A stretch of DNA of 64,000 nucleotides from Thiomicrorhabdus sp. Milos-T2 (GCF_000702325.1 NZ_KL370891.1:1386917-1450916), one strand, 5' to 3'. Counted from the stretch's first letter, positions 17,119 to 26,284 are shown. Notes: generated by a model not told the origin, from the sequence alone. Numbers and translations: made by a program.

Positions 17119-17147
17119 TTGACAACCCCGTTTAGATTAGGATTACA
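17119..17147 (+). promoter_or_regulatory. Possible sigma70 promoter for the HAD gene
   Basis: A consensus -35 TTGACA (17119-17124) is followed after 17-18 bp by a poor -10 (ATTACA or TTACAC). It lies about 30 bp before the HAD hydrolase ATG at 17176. Confidence 0.3.
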
Positions 17148-17175
17148 CGCAAACTAATATTGAGAATTTAAAACT

Positions 17176-17829
17176 ATGGCATTAGCAATCTTTGATTTAG
17201 ACAACACCCTTATTGGCGGCGACAGTGATTATCTTTGGGGAGAGTTTTTAGTTAAAAACAACTATGTGGATGCAGAATATTTTGCCGAACAAAACGCCCA
17301 ATTTTATGAAGATTACAAAGCTGGCAACTTGGACATTATGGCCTACCAACGTTTTGCTTTAAAACCACTTAGCGAACAAAGTATGGAAACCCTCAATGAA
17401 TGGCACGCTCAATATATGCAAACCTATATTGAGCCAATTATCCTGCCAAAAGCACAAGCTATAGTCGATAAACACAAAGCAGATGGTGATAGAGTCATTA
17501 TTATCACCGCCACCAATACTTTTATTACCCGCCGGATTGGATTACGCTATGGAATTACAGAACTCTTAGGAACAAACGGTGAAATAGTTAACAACCGCTA
17601 CACGGGTGAAGTCGCCGGCACGCCTACATTTCAAAAAGGCAAAGTCACCCGTTTAAATGAATGGTTAGCCAAAGAAAGCGAAAACTTAGACGATAGCTAC
17701 TTTTATTCAGACTCATTTAACGACTTACCGCTATTAAAGATAGTAGATAACCCGATTGTGGTTGATGGTGACGATAAACTCATCGCCATCGCTAAAGAAA
17801 ACAACTGGCCGTCCATTAGTTTTAGATAA
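17176..17829 (+). CDS. HAD-family hydrolase, subfamily IB (SerB-like)
   Basis: The 217-residue protein has the HAD motifs: motif I FDLDNTL (Asp7, Asp9), motif II IIITATNTF (about 111-119), and motif IV YSDSFNDLPLL (about 176-186). A helical cap lies between motifs I and II. Proteins of this subfamily dephosphorylate small metabolites; the histidinol- or phosphoserine-phosphatase-like substrate cannot be told. It diverges from rppH and converges on flavodoxin across a shared terminator. Confidence 0.85.
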   Translation: MALAIFDLDNTLIGGDSDYLWGEFLVKNNYVDAEYFAEQNAQFYEDYKAGNLDIMAYQRFALKPLSEQSMETLNEWHAQYMQTYIEPIILPKAQAIVDKHKADGDRVIIITATNTFITRRIGLRYGITELLGTNGEIVNNRYTGEVAGTPTFQKGKVTRLNEWLAKESENLDDSYFYSDSFNDLPLLKIVDNPIVVDGDDKLIAIAKENNWPSISFR

Positions 17830-17872
17830 AAACCCAGTAACCACCTAGGCAAGCCCAAAGCAAATTTAAACA

Positions 17873-17884
17873 ACCAGGCCTGGT
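17873..17884. repeat. ACCAGGCCTGGT palindrome (exact)
   Basis: Lies in the convergent gap after the HAD gene. Short arms (AAAC/GTTT with one mismatch) extend the hairpin; it precedes the stronger terminator at 17905. Confidence 0.9.
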
Positions 17885-17904
17885 AGTTTGCACGCCCTAA
17901 AACT

Positions 17905-17944
17905 AAAAAAGCCGTTTATGTCATATTTGACATAAACGGCTCTT
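17905..17944. terminator. Bidirectional terminator, HAD gene / flavodoxin
   Basis: GCCGTTTATGTCA pairs with TGACATAAACGGC around a tiny loop, with an A run on the left and a T-rich tail on the right, between two convergent genes. Confidence 0.85.
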
Positions 17945-17982
17945 TACTCATTTTAAACAAGTCATTTTGAATTGCGCTGAGA

Positions 17983-18498
17983 TTACAATTCCATCTCTTC
18001 TTTAATTTGATCAACCCACTCGTCAACACGGCTTGAAGTCAGTTCAGGTTGTTGGTCTTCATCAATACCTAGGCCAACAAAAAACTCTTCATCTTCTGTT
18101 ACGGCTTTTGATTCATCAAATTCAAAACCATCTGTTGAGGTATAACCTGCAGGAGTAGCCCCATTTTCAACCGCAATATCATGCATTAATCCCATTGCAT
18201 CCAAAAAGTATTCTGAATAATCAGCTTGGTCACCTAAACCAAAACAAGCAACCGTTTTACCTGTAAAATCGATACCTTTAAAGTCCTCCCAAAAATCATC
18301 CCAGCTACTTTGAAGTTCACCGTAATACCATGTTGGTTGACCTAAAATAATTTTATCGTATTTTGCAAAATCATCTGCACTTGCAGAAGCAATATCGTGA
18401 ACTTCACAAACATCTGCTCCCACTTTGTCTTTGATCATATCTGCTACACGTTCTGTATTACCTGTATCCGTTCCGTAGAATAGGCCAACTTTGCTCAT
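17983..18498 (-). CDS. fldA: Long-chain flavodoxin
   Basis: The 171-residue acidic FMN protein carries the phosphate-binding loop FYGTDTGNTE (about 7-16), the WYYGELQSSWDDFW segment whose Trp/Tyr stack on FMN (about 57-70), and the long-chain insertion CFGLGDQADYSEYF. It is a low-potential one-electron carrier in the cytosol, closest in pattern to NifF/FldA types. It is monocistronic with a good AGGG ribosome site. The gap upstream (18499-18929) is mostly occupied by a MITE. Confidence 0.93.
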   Translation of the reverse strand: MSKVGLFYGTDTGNTERVADMIKDKVGADVCEVHDIASASADDFAKYDKIILGQPTWYYGELQSSWDDFWEDFKGIDFTGKTVACFGLGDQADYSEYFLDAMGLMHDIAVENGATPAGYTSTDGFEFDESKAVTEDEEFFVGLGIDEDQQPELTSSRVDEWVDQIKEEMEL

Positions 18499-18659
18499 TT
18501 TATTACCCTTTTAAAAACTTAAAAAACTTTAGTAAAATACGTTTTGTTAATCATTACTTGTATTAATCAGTATATTTGAGTTCAAATCAATATCCTAAAG
18601 TAAAAAAAACGATAAAATTTAATTCAACTTAACTCAAATCACTTTTTACTTATACTAAT

Positions 18660-18844
18660 GAGACCTTTGCACGAGAGTATGCACGAGTAAAAATGGTTAA
18701 AATTCACCTGCTTTTTGTTGTACCCCAAGGGTACTTCCGTTGGGCGACAACTTGCGAATAGCTAGGCTATTCCCTGCCTTTTCCGCCGCAATCAGGCAAA
18801 TTTTAGCTCATTTTTCTTTCGCACCTATCTCGTGCAAAGGTCTC
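18660..18844. mobile_element. MITE copy A (185 bp)
   Basis: Ends GAGACCTTTGCACGAG and CTCGTGCAAAGGTCTC; the two halves pair imperfectly over most of their length around an AATAGC centre. Flanks are CTAAT (left) and TTAAT (right), a 4/5 target duplication. It carries a small accessory block TACCCCAAGGGTA that some copies lack. It fills most of the gap between the flavodoxin and small-Cys-protein genes; no ORF inside. Confidence 0.9.
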
Positions 18845-18929
18845 TTAATAACAATTACTTATAATCCTTGTGATTTGAATAATATCACAGTTTAATAATT
18901 TAAGAATTTACTTATTTTTATACCTAAAC

Positions 18930-19142
18930 ATGAAAAAAACTAATCCTATAGACTGCTTTTCCTGTAAACATTTTTATGTCACCTGGGATGCAAACAATCC
19001 GCGCGGCTGTAAAGCCTTTGGCTTTAAAACTCGTCGTTTACCGAGTGATGTTGTTTTAGAAACTTCAGGTGATGATTGTTTGAAATATAGCCCTAAAAAA
19101 ACTAAGGTGAAAAAACCTAAAAAAGATGGTTGGATTGCTTAA
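18930..19142 (+). CDS. Small four-cysteine protein, unknown
   Basis: The 70-residue product has Cys residues in DCFSCKHFYVTWD (CxxC), RGCKAFGF and GDDCLKY, then a lysine-rich tail (KKTKVKKPKKDGWIA). Four conserved cysteines suggest bound zinc or an iron-sulfur cluster. Relatives are sometimes labelled uracil-DNA glycosylase in databases, which I would not accept from this sequence. The role is unknown. It is 85 bp downstream of MITE copy A. Confidence 0.7.
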   Translation: MKKTNPIDCFSCKHFYVTWDANNPRGCKAFGFKTRRLPSDVVLETSGDDCLKYSPKKTKVKKPKKDGWIA

Positions 19143-19182
19143 CGACTGCAAAAAAAACAGTAAAAAAACATCAACATAAACA

Positions 19183-19194
19183 ACCAGGCCTGGT
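19183..19194. repeat. ACCAGGCCTGGT palindrome (exact)
   Basis: Lies in the 67-bp convergent gap between the small-Cys-protein gene and ampD; with flanking A/T it forms AACCAGGCCTGGTT. No other terminator is visible there. Confidence 0.9.
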
Positions 19195-19209
19195 TATATA
19201 TTTAGCGGA

Positions 19210-19803
19210 TTAATCTTTTTGCAACAAGCGATTTAGAGAATCCCACATAAAATATTCACCAGGATCGGTTTTTCTGCCCGGTGCAATGTCGTTGTGCCCA
19301 ACGACCTGTTTTTGTTTTAAGGTAGGATAAGCACTCCAAAGCCCTTTAATTAATTTTGATAAAGAGGCGTATTGTGCTGCAGTGTAAGGCGTAGTATCTG
19401 TGCCCTCTAACTCAATACCTATCGAAAAATCATTACAACGTTCCCGTCCTTCATATTCAGACAACCCGGCATGCCAAGCACGTTGATGAAATGGCACATA
19501 CTGAATAATTTGCCCATCACGTCTAATTAAAGCATGAGCTGAAACTCTTAGACCCTGAATAGTTTCATAGTAAGGATGTTCTTTAGGGTTTAGTTGATTA
19601 GTAAATAGCTGCGTTATTCCCTCACCAGCAAACTGATTGGGCGGCAAACTAATGCCGTGCACAACTACCAGGCCTGGTAGTTCGTGATTTGGACGATCAT
19701 CACAGTTTGGGCTGGCAATGTAATTGCCATTTTCAATCAACCCACTTTGGTTATTTACTTTTAAATCTTGACCATGGTTAACATTTAAGTTTTTTTTATG
19801 CAT
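19210..19803 (-). CDS. ampD: 1,6-anhydro-N-acetylmuramyl-L-alanine amidase
   Basis: The 197-residue cytosolic zinc amidase cuts the peptide from anhydro-muropeptides during cell-wall recycling. Zinc ligands are seen as VVHG (His49), VVGHNDI (His170) and KTDPG (Asp180), with FSIGIELEG providing the conserved glutamate. WHAGLSEYEGRERCND is a family hallmark. Residues ELPGLVVVHG include the translation PGLV of an exact palindrome copy. No signal peptide is present, as expected for AmpD. The MITE upstream lies 33 bp before its start. Confidence 0.93.
   Translation of the reverse strand: MHKKNLNVNHGQDLKVNNQSGLIENGNYIASPNCDDRPNHELPGLVVVHGISLPPNQFAGEGITQLFTNQLNPKEHPYYETIQGLRVSAHALIRRDGQIIQYVPFHQRAWHAGLSEYEGRERCNDFSIGIELEGTDTTPYTAAQYASLSKLIKGLWSAYPTLKQKQVVGHNDIAPGRKTDPGEYFMWDSLNRLLQKD
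19667..19678. repeat. ACCAGGCCTGGT palindrome (exact), inside ampD
   Basis: Encodes LPGLV just before the first zinc ligand of AmpD; extended to TACCAGGCCTGGTA. Confidence 0.9.
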
Positions 19804-19836
19804 GTTTACGCTTTTAATTTTACATCACAACTAATA

Positions 19837-20015
19837 GAGACCTTTTCACGAAAGTATGCACGAATAAAAATGGTTCTAGGTGCCCCTTGAGGGTAAAAAT
19901 TCACCCGATTTTTGTTGAAAAACTTGCGAATAGCTAGCTATTCCCTGCGTTTTCCGCCGCAATCAGGCAAATTTTACCTCATTTTTATTTCGCACCTATC
20001 TCGTGCAAAGGTCTC
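19837..20015. mobile_element. MITE copy B (179 bp)
   Basis: Family ends are present (left end GAGACCTTTTCACGAA with base changes). The 5-bp duplication TAATA is perfect at 19832-19836 and 20016-20020. It carries an accessory block GGTGCCCCTTGAGGGTA at a different site from copy A. It lies in the ampD-nadC divergent gap. Confidence 0.92.
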
Positions 20016-20107
20016 TAATAGGAGTTTTTTTCAAAGTGGTTACTTGGGTAAACAACTTGAGTTATCAACTTAATCATTAGATATCACTAAAATTGCTTAT
20101 AGAAAAG

Positions 20108-20145
20108 CCTATTTGAGTCCTATTTAGGTCCTATTTGGTTATAAT
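20108..20145 (+). promoter_or_regulatory. nadC promoter with three CCTATTT repeats at 11-bp phase
   Basis: CCTATTT starts at 20108, 20119 and 20130, exactly 11 bp apart, and a consensus -10 TATAAT follows at 20140-20145. The repeats cover the -35 region, so they may bind a regulator on one helix face. It is about 83 bp before the nadC ATG. Confidence 0.5.
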
Positions 20146-20227
20146 ACCTTCCATTAATTAAATCGTGCAACATTGTGCGTAATTTACCCCTGATTCACTC
20201 TCATAGAAAGACAAATACGACACCATT

Positions 20228-21076
20228 ATGACTGATATTAATTATTTTGAAAACATTGAAAGTAACGTGGCGAATGCCTTGGATGAAGATATTAAATCGG
20301 GTGATTTAACTGCGGGCTTAATTCCTGAAAACATTCTTGCTACGGCCAATATATTTTGTCGTGAACCTGCTATTATTTGTGGTCGACCTTGGTTTGATGA
20401 AGTGTTAAGGCAAGTCGATGAAACCGCTCAAGTAGAATGGCTATGTGAAGAGGGAGAAAACGTTGAAAAAGACCAACTCATTTGTAAAATTAATGGTTCG
20501 GCACGCAATATATTAACTGCCGAAAGAACCGCCTTAAACTTTCTACAAGCCTTATCGGGAACAGCAACAACCACTGCCGAATACGTTAAACATTTAGCAG
20601 GTAGCAAAACTAAACTACTTGATACACGTAAAACCCTACCAGGTTTACGCTTAGCTCAAAAATATGCTGTCGCTTGTGGTGGTGGTCAAAATCATCGTAT
20701 TGGTCTTTATGATGCCATTCTATTAAAAGAAAATCACATTATGTCAGCCGGTGGTATTGCAGAAGCGATTGGCATAGCTAAATTTCAACATCCTGGTAAA
20801 ACAGTGGAAGTTGAAACCGAAAACCTTGAAGAAGTTCAAGAAGCCCTAGTAGGGGGGGCCGATATCATTATGCTAGACAACTTTACCCTAGAGATGATGT
20901 ATCAAGCCGTTGAAACCGTTAAGGGTCAAGCTAAACTTGAAGTTTCTGGGAATGTGGAAATTGGTGATTTAGAAACCCTAGCCAAAACCCAAGTAGACTT
21001 TATTTCTACAGGGGCAATTACCAAACACTTGCGTTCAATAGACTTATCTATGCGCTTTAAGATGAAAAAAGCATAA
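20228..21076 (+). CDS. nadC: Nicotinate-nucleotide pyrophosphorylase (carboxylating)
   Basis: The 282-residue enzyme converts quinolinate and PRPP to nicotinate mononucleotide in NAD synthesis. Seen are DIKSGDLTAGLIPE near the N-terminus, LNFLQALSGTATTT, LDTRKTLPGLRLAQKYAVACGGGQNHRIGLYD (PRPP and quinolinate contacts), VEVETENLEE, IMLDNF and STGAITKH. It is full length. NadE, the last NAD step, is encoded 5.4 kb away. A MITE follows 38 bp after the stop codon. Confidence 0.96.
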   Translation: MTDINYFENIESNVANALDEDIKSGDLTAGLIPENILATANIFCREPAIICGRPWFDEVLRQVDETAQVEWLCEEGENVEKDQLICKINGSARNILTAERTALNFLQALSGTATTTAEYVKHLAGSKTKLLDTRKTLPGLRLAQKYAVACGGGQNHRIGLYDAILLKENHIMSAGGIAEAIGIAKFQHPGKTVEVETENLEEVQEALVGGADIIMLDNFTLEMMYQAVETVKGQAKLEVSGNVEIGDLETLAKTQVDFISTGAITKHLRSIDLSMRFKMKKA

Positions 21077-21114
21077 AAAACTTAGCCTAAAAATAAACCT
21101 GCTACTATTATACT

Positions 21115-21273
21115 GAGACCTTTGCACGAGATAGGTACGAAAGAAAAATGAGAAAAAATTTATCTGATTGCGGCGGAAAACGCAGGGAATAGCTTGCTAT
21201 TCGCTAGTATTCCAACAAAAATCAGGTGAATTTTTACCATTTTTACTCGTGCATACTTTCGTGCAAAGGTCTC
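21115..21273. mobile_element. MITE copy C (159 bp)
   Basis: Canonical ends with a perfect ATACT duplication (21110-21114, 21274-21278). No accessory block. It sits between nadC and the Kef-type antiporter gene and ends 50 bp before the antiporter start. Confidence 0.93.
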
Positions 21274-21323
21274 ATACTAACCATAATCTAAAAAATAATT
21301 ATTAATTTCAATGAGATATCGCC

Positions 21324-23318
21324 GTGAATGAACACATTTTACTACATATAGTTTTACTGCTAACAGTAGCAGTTATTACGGTATCCATCTCAAGACGCCT
21401 GCACTTCCCTCCTATTTTGGGCTATATCATTGTGGGTATTATTGTTGGTCCTAACGGTTTTGGTTGGATACAACAAGAGAAAAACATTGAGCTATTAGCG
21501 GAATTTGGTATTGTATTTTTGCTCTTTGCAATTGGTTTAGAGTTCTCTTTTTCACAAATGTACGCTATGCGAAAACAGGTATTTGGACTTGGAACAGCTC
21601 AAGTCTTAGCGACCGCATCAGTTATTTACATTATTAGCACCTTTGCAGGCCTGGATGCCAATACCGCTATTGTGGTTTCCGGTGCGTTTGCCCTATCTTC
21701 TACCGCGATAGTCATTAAACAATTGACTGAACAATCAGAAATTCAATCTAGGCATGGTCGAGCTTCATTAGGCATTCTTATCTTCCAAGATATTATGGCG
21801 ATTCCTTTACTTATTTTAATCCCTACTCTCGCCATGAGTGGCGGTGAAGATGGTGCGCTTTCCTGGGCATTAGGCATGGCTTTCCTCAAAGGGGTTTTGG
21901 TTGTTGTCATCATGCATTTAATAGGTAAGTACCTACTTAGACCCCTCTTTCATGAAGTGGCTTCAGCCAAGTCACAAGAACTGTTTACCCTAACCGTATT
22001 AACCGTGGCACTGGGTGCAGCGACATTTACGGAAGAGATGGGCTTATCTATGACTTTAGGCGCCTTTTTAGCCGGAATGATGTTAAGCGAAACGGAATAT
22101 CGTCATCAAATAGAGTCTGACATTCGTCCATTTCAAGACATATTATTAGGGCTATTTTTTGTTACCGTAGGTATGCTTATCTCAATTGATATTTTGGCGA
22201 AACATTTCTGGGTAATCATTGCGATTACGCTAAGTATTATTTTTATCAAGGGCGCTGTACTCTACACGGTTTCCAGGCTGTTTCAAAAAGAAGGTGGCGT
22301 GGCACTTCGCATTAGCCTTACCCTCTCTCAAGTAGGTGAGTTTGGTTTAGTCTTAATGACTTTAGCCTTTACCTACAAGTTACTCCCACAAGAGATTGGT
22401 AATATCTTATTAACTGCAGCGGTTTTAAGCATGTCTGTAGCACCTTTTCTGGTTAAATTTAACGGAAAAATTGCCAAAAAACTGCACAAAGGCTCTTATT
22501 CAGTCAGTCATCATGAAATCGAAAACACCATTGAGCAAGACAATAAAAATATAAATAAGCACGTTATACTTTGCGGATTTGGTCGTGTTGGGCAAACCGT
22601 AAGCCGATTTTTACATAAAAGTAACAAACGATTTATTGCATTGGATATGGACATTAAACGTGTGCATGAAGCTCGTGCAGCGGGTGAAAGCGTGTACTAT
22701 GGCGATGCCGCTAAAGAGACCATATTAAACGCAGCATCCCTAAGTAAAGCAAAGTCAGTCATTATTACCTTTAATGATTTTCACGCCTCAATAAAGATTA
22801 TTAAAACCGTTAGAGCATTGGATCCCAATATCCCTATTTTGGTTAGAACGATAGACGATCAACATGTCAACGAACTAACCGAGGCAGGTGCAAATGAGGT
22901 TGTTCCTGATACCTTTGAATCAAGTATTATGCTGGCATCACACTTGTTACTTATGATTGGAGAACCACCTAGCCAAGTATTGAAACAAACAAGAAATATT
23001 CGCAAAAATCGCTATAAAACACTCGAAAACTACTATCCAGGTGAAGACGATAATCCACTTGAACAGCATCAAGTGATGAAAGGAATTATTCACACCGTGT
23101 TGATTGAAGATACTATGTTCGCAGTAGGCAAAAGTATAAAACAACTCAATCTTTCAGAATTGAATGTACAAATAGATGCGATAAAACGTGGACATGTTCG
23201 TGGTGAAAACCCTTCAAGTGACACCGTTTTAAGACTTGACGATCATGTGGTTATCAGTGGTTTACCAGAAGATATTAAATGTGCTGAAAAATTTCTAAAA
23301 AAAGGTAAAAAAATCTAA
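21324..23318 (+). CDS. CPA2-family monovalent cation:proton antiporter (Kef-like)
   Basis: The 664-residue protein has an N-terminal Na+/H+ exchanger domain of about 12 hydrophobic segments (5-385), including FLLFAIGLEFSF and ALSSTAIVIKQL, then a TrkA-N/RCK nucleotide-binding domain starting HVILCGFGRVGQTVSRFL (about 414-431) and a TrkA-C-like end (about 585-664). It should move K+ (or Na+) out against protons, gated by NAD(H) or a thiol. The GTG start is preceded by GAGATA; no in-frame ATG nearby. An imperfect palindrome (CAGGCCTGG) lies in the code at 21646. Confidence 0.9.
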   Translation: MNEHILLHIVLLLTVAVITVSISRRLHFPPILGYIIVGIIVGPNGFGWIQQEKNIELLAEFGIVFLLFAIGLEFSFSQMYAMRKQVFGLGTAQVLATASVIYIISTFAGLDANTAIVVSGAFALSSTAIVIKQLTEQSEIQSRHGRASLGILIFQDIMAIPLLILIPTLAMSGGEDGALSWALGMAFLKGVLVVVIMHLIGKYLLRPLFHEVASAKSQELFTLTVLTVALGAATFTEEMGLSMTLGAFLAGMMLSETEYRHQIESDIRPFQDILLGLFFVTVGMLISIDILAKHFWVIIAITLSIIFIKGAVLYTVSRLFQKEGGVALRISLTLSQVGEFGLVLMTLAFTYKLLPQEIGNILLTAAVLSMSVAPFLVKFNGKIAKKLHKGSYSVSHHEIENTIEQDNKNINKHVILCGFGRVGQTVSRFLHKSNKRFIALDMDIKRVHEARAAGESVYYGDAAKETILNAASLSKAKSVIITFNDFHASIKIIKTVRALDPNIPILVRTIDDQHVNELTEAGANEVVPDTFESSIMLASHLLLMIGEPPSQVLKQTRNIRKNRYKTLENYYPGEDDNPLEQHQVMKGIIHTVLIEDTMFAVGKSIKQLNLSELNVQIDAIKRGHVRGENPSSDTVLRLDDHVVISGLPEDIKCAEKFLKKGKKI

Positions 23319-23373
23319 TATAAAAGCCAACTCATTTTAAGACTCGTTACTCAAACCTCTTTAAGAGATTGAA

Positions 23374-24144
23374 TCAACAGCGCGATTCTTCAATCCAAAT
23401 CATAGAGGCCATTCTCCCGGTTTTACCATGACGCCGGTAAGAGAAAAACTGTTCATTATCTTCATAAGAACACAAGTTACTTTTGTGTATTTGAGTCAGT
23501 CCCAACTTTTGCATTTCAAGACTTACCAGGCCTGGTAAGTCTGCTAAATATTTTACGGTTTGAAATTTTGTGCTCGATTGTGTTGATTGCTGATAAAAAA
23601 ACTGTGTATTATCAGAAGATTGCAGTGCAAAAGCATCAAACACATCTTGCCCTACCTCAAACTGTCTTGCGGATATAGCTGGACCAATCCATGCCATTAA
23701 TTCTGAGGGTTCAACAGGCATTTTTTGAATGGTTTGACTCACAATTTTATCTGCCAAACCCTTCCAGCCTGCATGAATGGCAGCAACACAGCTTCCCTGT
23801 TTATCTGTAAGTAAAATAGGTAAACAATCAGCAGTCATAACCACACAAACCACGTTTTGCGATTGTGTCCATGAAGCATCTGCAATCACAGGTTCTGCAA
23901 AACTGCTCTGATTAGTCAGCTCTAAGGCAATATCAGTATGCTGTTGATTGAGCCACACAGGCTCGCTAGGTAGATTAGCTTTTTGCTGAATTAAGGCACG
24001 GTTTTGCATAACATCACTTAAGACATCTTCAACATGCGTTGCCATATTAAGGGAATCAAAAGGCGCCTTACTGACACCACCTTGACGAGTGGTACATAAG
24101 GCTTTGATATTTTTAGGGATTGGCCAATCAGGAATAATAAACAA
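23374..24144 (-). CDS. pgeF: Peptidoglycan editing factor / laccase-domain protein
   Basis: The 256-residue protein has the YfiH fold hallmarks: CTTRQGGVSKAPFDSLNMATHVED, QQHTDIALEL, TADCLPILL, AAIHAGWKGL and the C-terminal NEQFFSYRRHGKTGRMAS. The conserved His/Cys residues bind zinc. Family members hydrolyse wrong peptide links (L-Ser) in peptidoglycan precursors and can cleave nucleosides. It lies 21 bp after rluD, the usual partnership. LPGLV is encoded by a palindrome copy. Confidence 0.93.
   Translation of the reverse strand: MFIIPDWPIPKNIKALCTTRQGGVSKAPFDSLNMATHVEDVLSDVMQNRALIQQKANLPSEPVWLNQQHTDIALELTNQSSFAEPVIADASWTQSQNVVCVVMTADCLPILLTDKQGSCVAAIHAGWKGLADKIVSQTIQKMPVEPSELMAWIGPAISARQFEVGQDVFDAFALQSSDNTQFFYQQSTQSSTKFQTVKYLADLPGLVSLEMQKLGLTQIHKSNLCSYEDNEQFFSYRRHGKTGRMASMIWIEESRC
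23525..23536. repeat. ACCAGGCCTGGT palindrome (exact), inside pgeF
   Basis: Encodes LPGLV of PgeF; 14-mer TACCAGGCCTGGTA. Confidence 0.9.
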
Positions 24145-24165
24145 AACAGAAGCTCTTTTTACATA

Positions 24166-25209
24166 CTAATCTGGAATATCTTCATCCGTTACCCACTCAA
24201 CTTCAACGCCGTAATCGTAATCAAAGTCATCGTAACCGAGTTGTGCGTTTTCGTACTCTTCCATATCTTCACGCAAAACATCCACCAATTCAAAGAGGTC
24301 ATCAGGCATGGCGGCTTTCCATTTCATGGTTTTACCGTTGACTGGATGCGTTAAACTTAAGGCTCCTGCATGAAGGGCTTGGCGATGAAAACCTCTTAAA
24401 AAACTCACAAACTCTTCATTCATTCGCTTCGGAATTCTGAAACGTGCACCATAAACCGGATCGCCAACTAAAGGGTATCCAAGAAATGCCATGTGCACAC
24501 GAATTTGATGTGTACGACCAGTTTCTAATTTAACGCGAATACGCGTATGTTCTCTAAAATGCTCTAAGACACGGTAATGAGAAATGGCTTCTTTACCGCC
24601 CATCGCTCTTACAGCCATTTTTTTTCTATCTGCAGGACTGCGTCCAATAGGTTTGTCCACCGTGCCGCCGTGTGCCATTTTACCGACAACAACTGCATCA
24701 TAAATACGTTCCACCGCATGACGCTGTAACTGCTCTACCAAATGAGTTTGTGCCGGGACGGTTTTAGCCACTACCATAAGACCAGAAGTATCCTTATCTA
24801 AACGATGCACAATCCCTGCTCGAGGTACTTCACGCAATGCTGGGTTATGGAATAACAAGGCATTCATTAAAGTACCGTCCGGATTACCTGCGCCAGGGTG
24901 AACTACCAGGCCTGGTGGCTTATTGATGACCATAATGGCATCATCTTCATAGACAATCTCTAACTCAATTTCTTGTGCGGGAATTTCTGTCGAGTTTTCA
25001 ATTTCCACCAACAACTCAACCTGCTCTCCCCCTAAAACAGCTTGGCGTGGTTTTTTCCAAACCTCACCATCAACTTTAAGGTTACCGTCTTTAATCCATT
25101 GCTGAATGCGGTTTCGAGAATAATCTGAAAATAGTGAGCTGATAACGACATCCAAACGATCGCCTAAAGCATCGTGAGGAATAGTGGCGGTAAGAATTTG
25201 TTGACTCAA
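24166..25209 (-). CDS. rluD: 23S rRNA pseudouridine synthase RluD
   Basis: The 347-residue enzyme makes pseudouridines in helix 69 of 23S rRNA. An S4 RNA-binding domain (about 15-75, RLDVVISSLFSDYSRNRIQQWIKDG) precedes the catalytic domain with VHRLDKDTSGLMVVAKT (catalytic Asp) and LETGRTHQIRVHMAFLG. The C-terminal tail is long and very acidic (YDDFDYDYGVEVEWVTDEDIPD region), beyond the usual end. It is first in an operon with pgeF and divergent from bamD, the conserved gene order. PPGLVV contains a palindrome copy. Confidence 0.96.
   Translation of the reverse strand: MSQQILTATIPHDALGDRLDVVISSLFSDYSRNRIQQWIKDGNLKVDGEVWKKPRQAVLGGEQVELLVEIENSTEIPAQEIELEIVYEDDAIMVINKPPGLVVHPGAGNPDGTLMNALLFHNPALREVPRAGIVHRLDKDTSGLMVVAKTVPAQTHLVEQLQRHAVERIYDAVVVGKMAHGGTVDKPIGRSPADRKKMAVRAMGGKEAISHYRVLEHFREHTRIRVKLETGRTHQIRVHMAFLGYPLVGDPVYGARFRIPKRMNEEFVSFLRGFHRQALHAGALSLTHPVNGKTMKWKAAMPDDLFELVDVLREDMEEYENAQLGYDDFDYDYGVEVEWVTDEDIPD
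24905..24916. repeat. ACCAGGCCTGGT palindrome (exact), inside rluD
   Basis: Encodes PPGLVV, a conserved segment (NKPxGLVVHPG) of RluA-type synthases, so the repeat fits a position where PGLV is normal for the family. Confidence 0.9.
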
Positions 25210-25408
25210 AAGATAACCTTTTTTAGCTAAGTGATTGTTAAGTGATCGTTTAAAGGGTTTTATTAATTTTATCTAATGCGCAAACTCGCATTTTTGATCG
25301 ATTTTATATAAAAGCCAATCATTGAATAATCAATATTTATGATACAATCGTTTGAAATTTATTCACGCATTGTAAAACACATATTGTACCTAAGAGTACC
25401 CAATAAAC

Positions 25409-26284
25409 ATGAAAAAAACGCTACTATCCTTAATGTTAGTTTCTGGCCTGGCTTTACAAGGCTGTTCAACACTTAATGGCTTGATTGAAAAGCCGGATGA
25501 TGAAAAAACCGTAGAAGAGTTCTATCTAGATGCCACCGATGCCTTTAAAGATCAACAATGGGATACGGCGATTCAAAACTATGAAAAGTTAAAAGCTTTT
25601 TTTCCTTACGGCAGATATGCTGAGCAAACTCATTTAGAGTTAGCTTATGCATACTATAAATATGACGAGCCTGAATCAGCCATTATTGAACTCGATGAAT
25701 TTATTCGTCTGTTTCCAAAACATAAGCAACTTGCTTACGCTTATTACCTAAAAGGGTTGGCTGCCGATTCAATTATTCGTAGCTGGCTAGACAACTACGT
25801 TACTGACCCAGCCACACGTGATGTAAAATCGGCTAAACGTGCTTATGATTACTACAGTCAATTAATTAGTCAGTTTCCAGATAGTAAATATGCGGTCGCT
25901 GCAAGTAAACGTTTAGTTATCTTACGCAACCAAATGGCGAGACACGAACTTAAAGCAGGAAGTTTTTACTTTAAAAAAGAAGCATTTCTTGCCTCTGCCA
26001 ACCGAGCTAAGTACATTCTAGAAAACTACCCGCAATCTTCTTCAACCCTTAAAGCTTTAACGATGCTTGAAGATTCATACCAAAAACTAGGTATGACTGA
26101 AGCGGCGCAAAATGCCAAAAACGTTTATCAGCTAAACAAAGATGCATTCAATGAAGCAACCGATGTCTCCTTTGAAGCTCAAACAAATTCACCATCAGAA
26201 AATGGTAAAAAAGGAAATTCGGCTAAAGAAGATAAGTCTTGGTGGTCTAGTATTACGGGTATCTTTGATGGGATTTTTGATTAG
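25409..26284 (+). CDS. bamD: Outer membrane assembly lipoprotein BamD
   Basis: The 291-residue lipoprotein (lipobox LQGC, Cys19) is a core part of the BAM complex that inserts beta-barrel proteins. TPR-like repeats start at EFYLDATDAFKDQQWDTAIQNYEKL and continue through AYYKYDEPESAIIELDEFIRLFPKH and YYLKGLAAD. A Lys/Ser-rich C-terminal extension ends in WWSSITGIFDGIFD. It is divergent from rluD. Three tandem copies of a 10-bp unit cover its stop codon. Confidence 0.95.
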   Translation: MKKTLLSLMLVSGLALQGCSTLNGLIEKPDDEKTVEEFYLDATDAFKDQQWDTAIQNYEKLKAFFPYGRYAEQTHLELAYAYYKYDEPESAIIELDEFIRLFPKHKQLAYAYYLKGLAADSIIRSWLDNYVTDPATRDVKSAKRAYDYYSQLISQFPDSKYAVAASKRLVILRNQMARHELKAGSFYFKKEAFLASANRAKYILENYPQSSSTLKALTMLEDSYQKLGMTEAAQNAKNVYQLNKDAFNEATDVSFEAQTNSPSENGKKGNSAKEDKSWWSSITGIFDGIFD

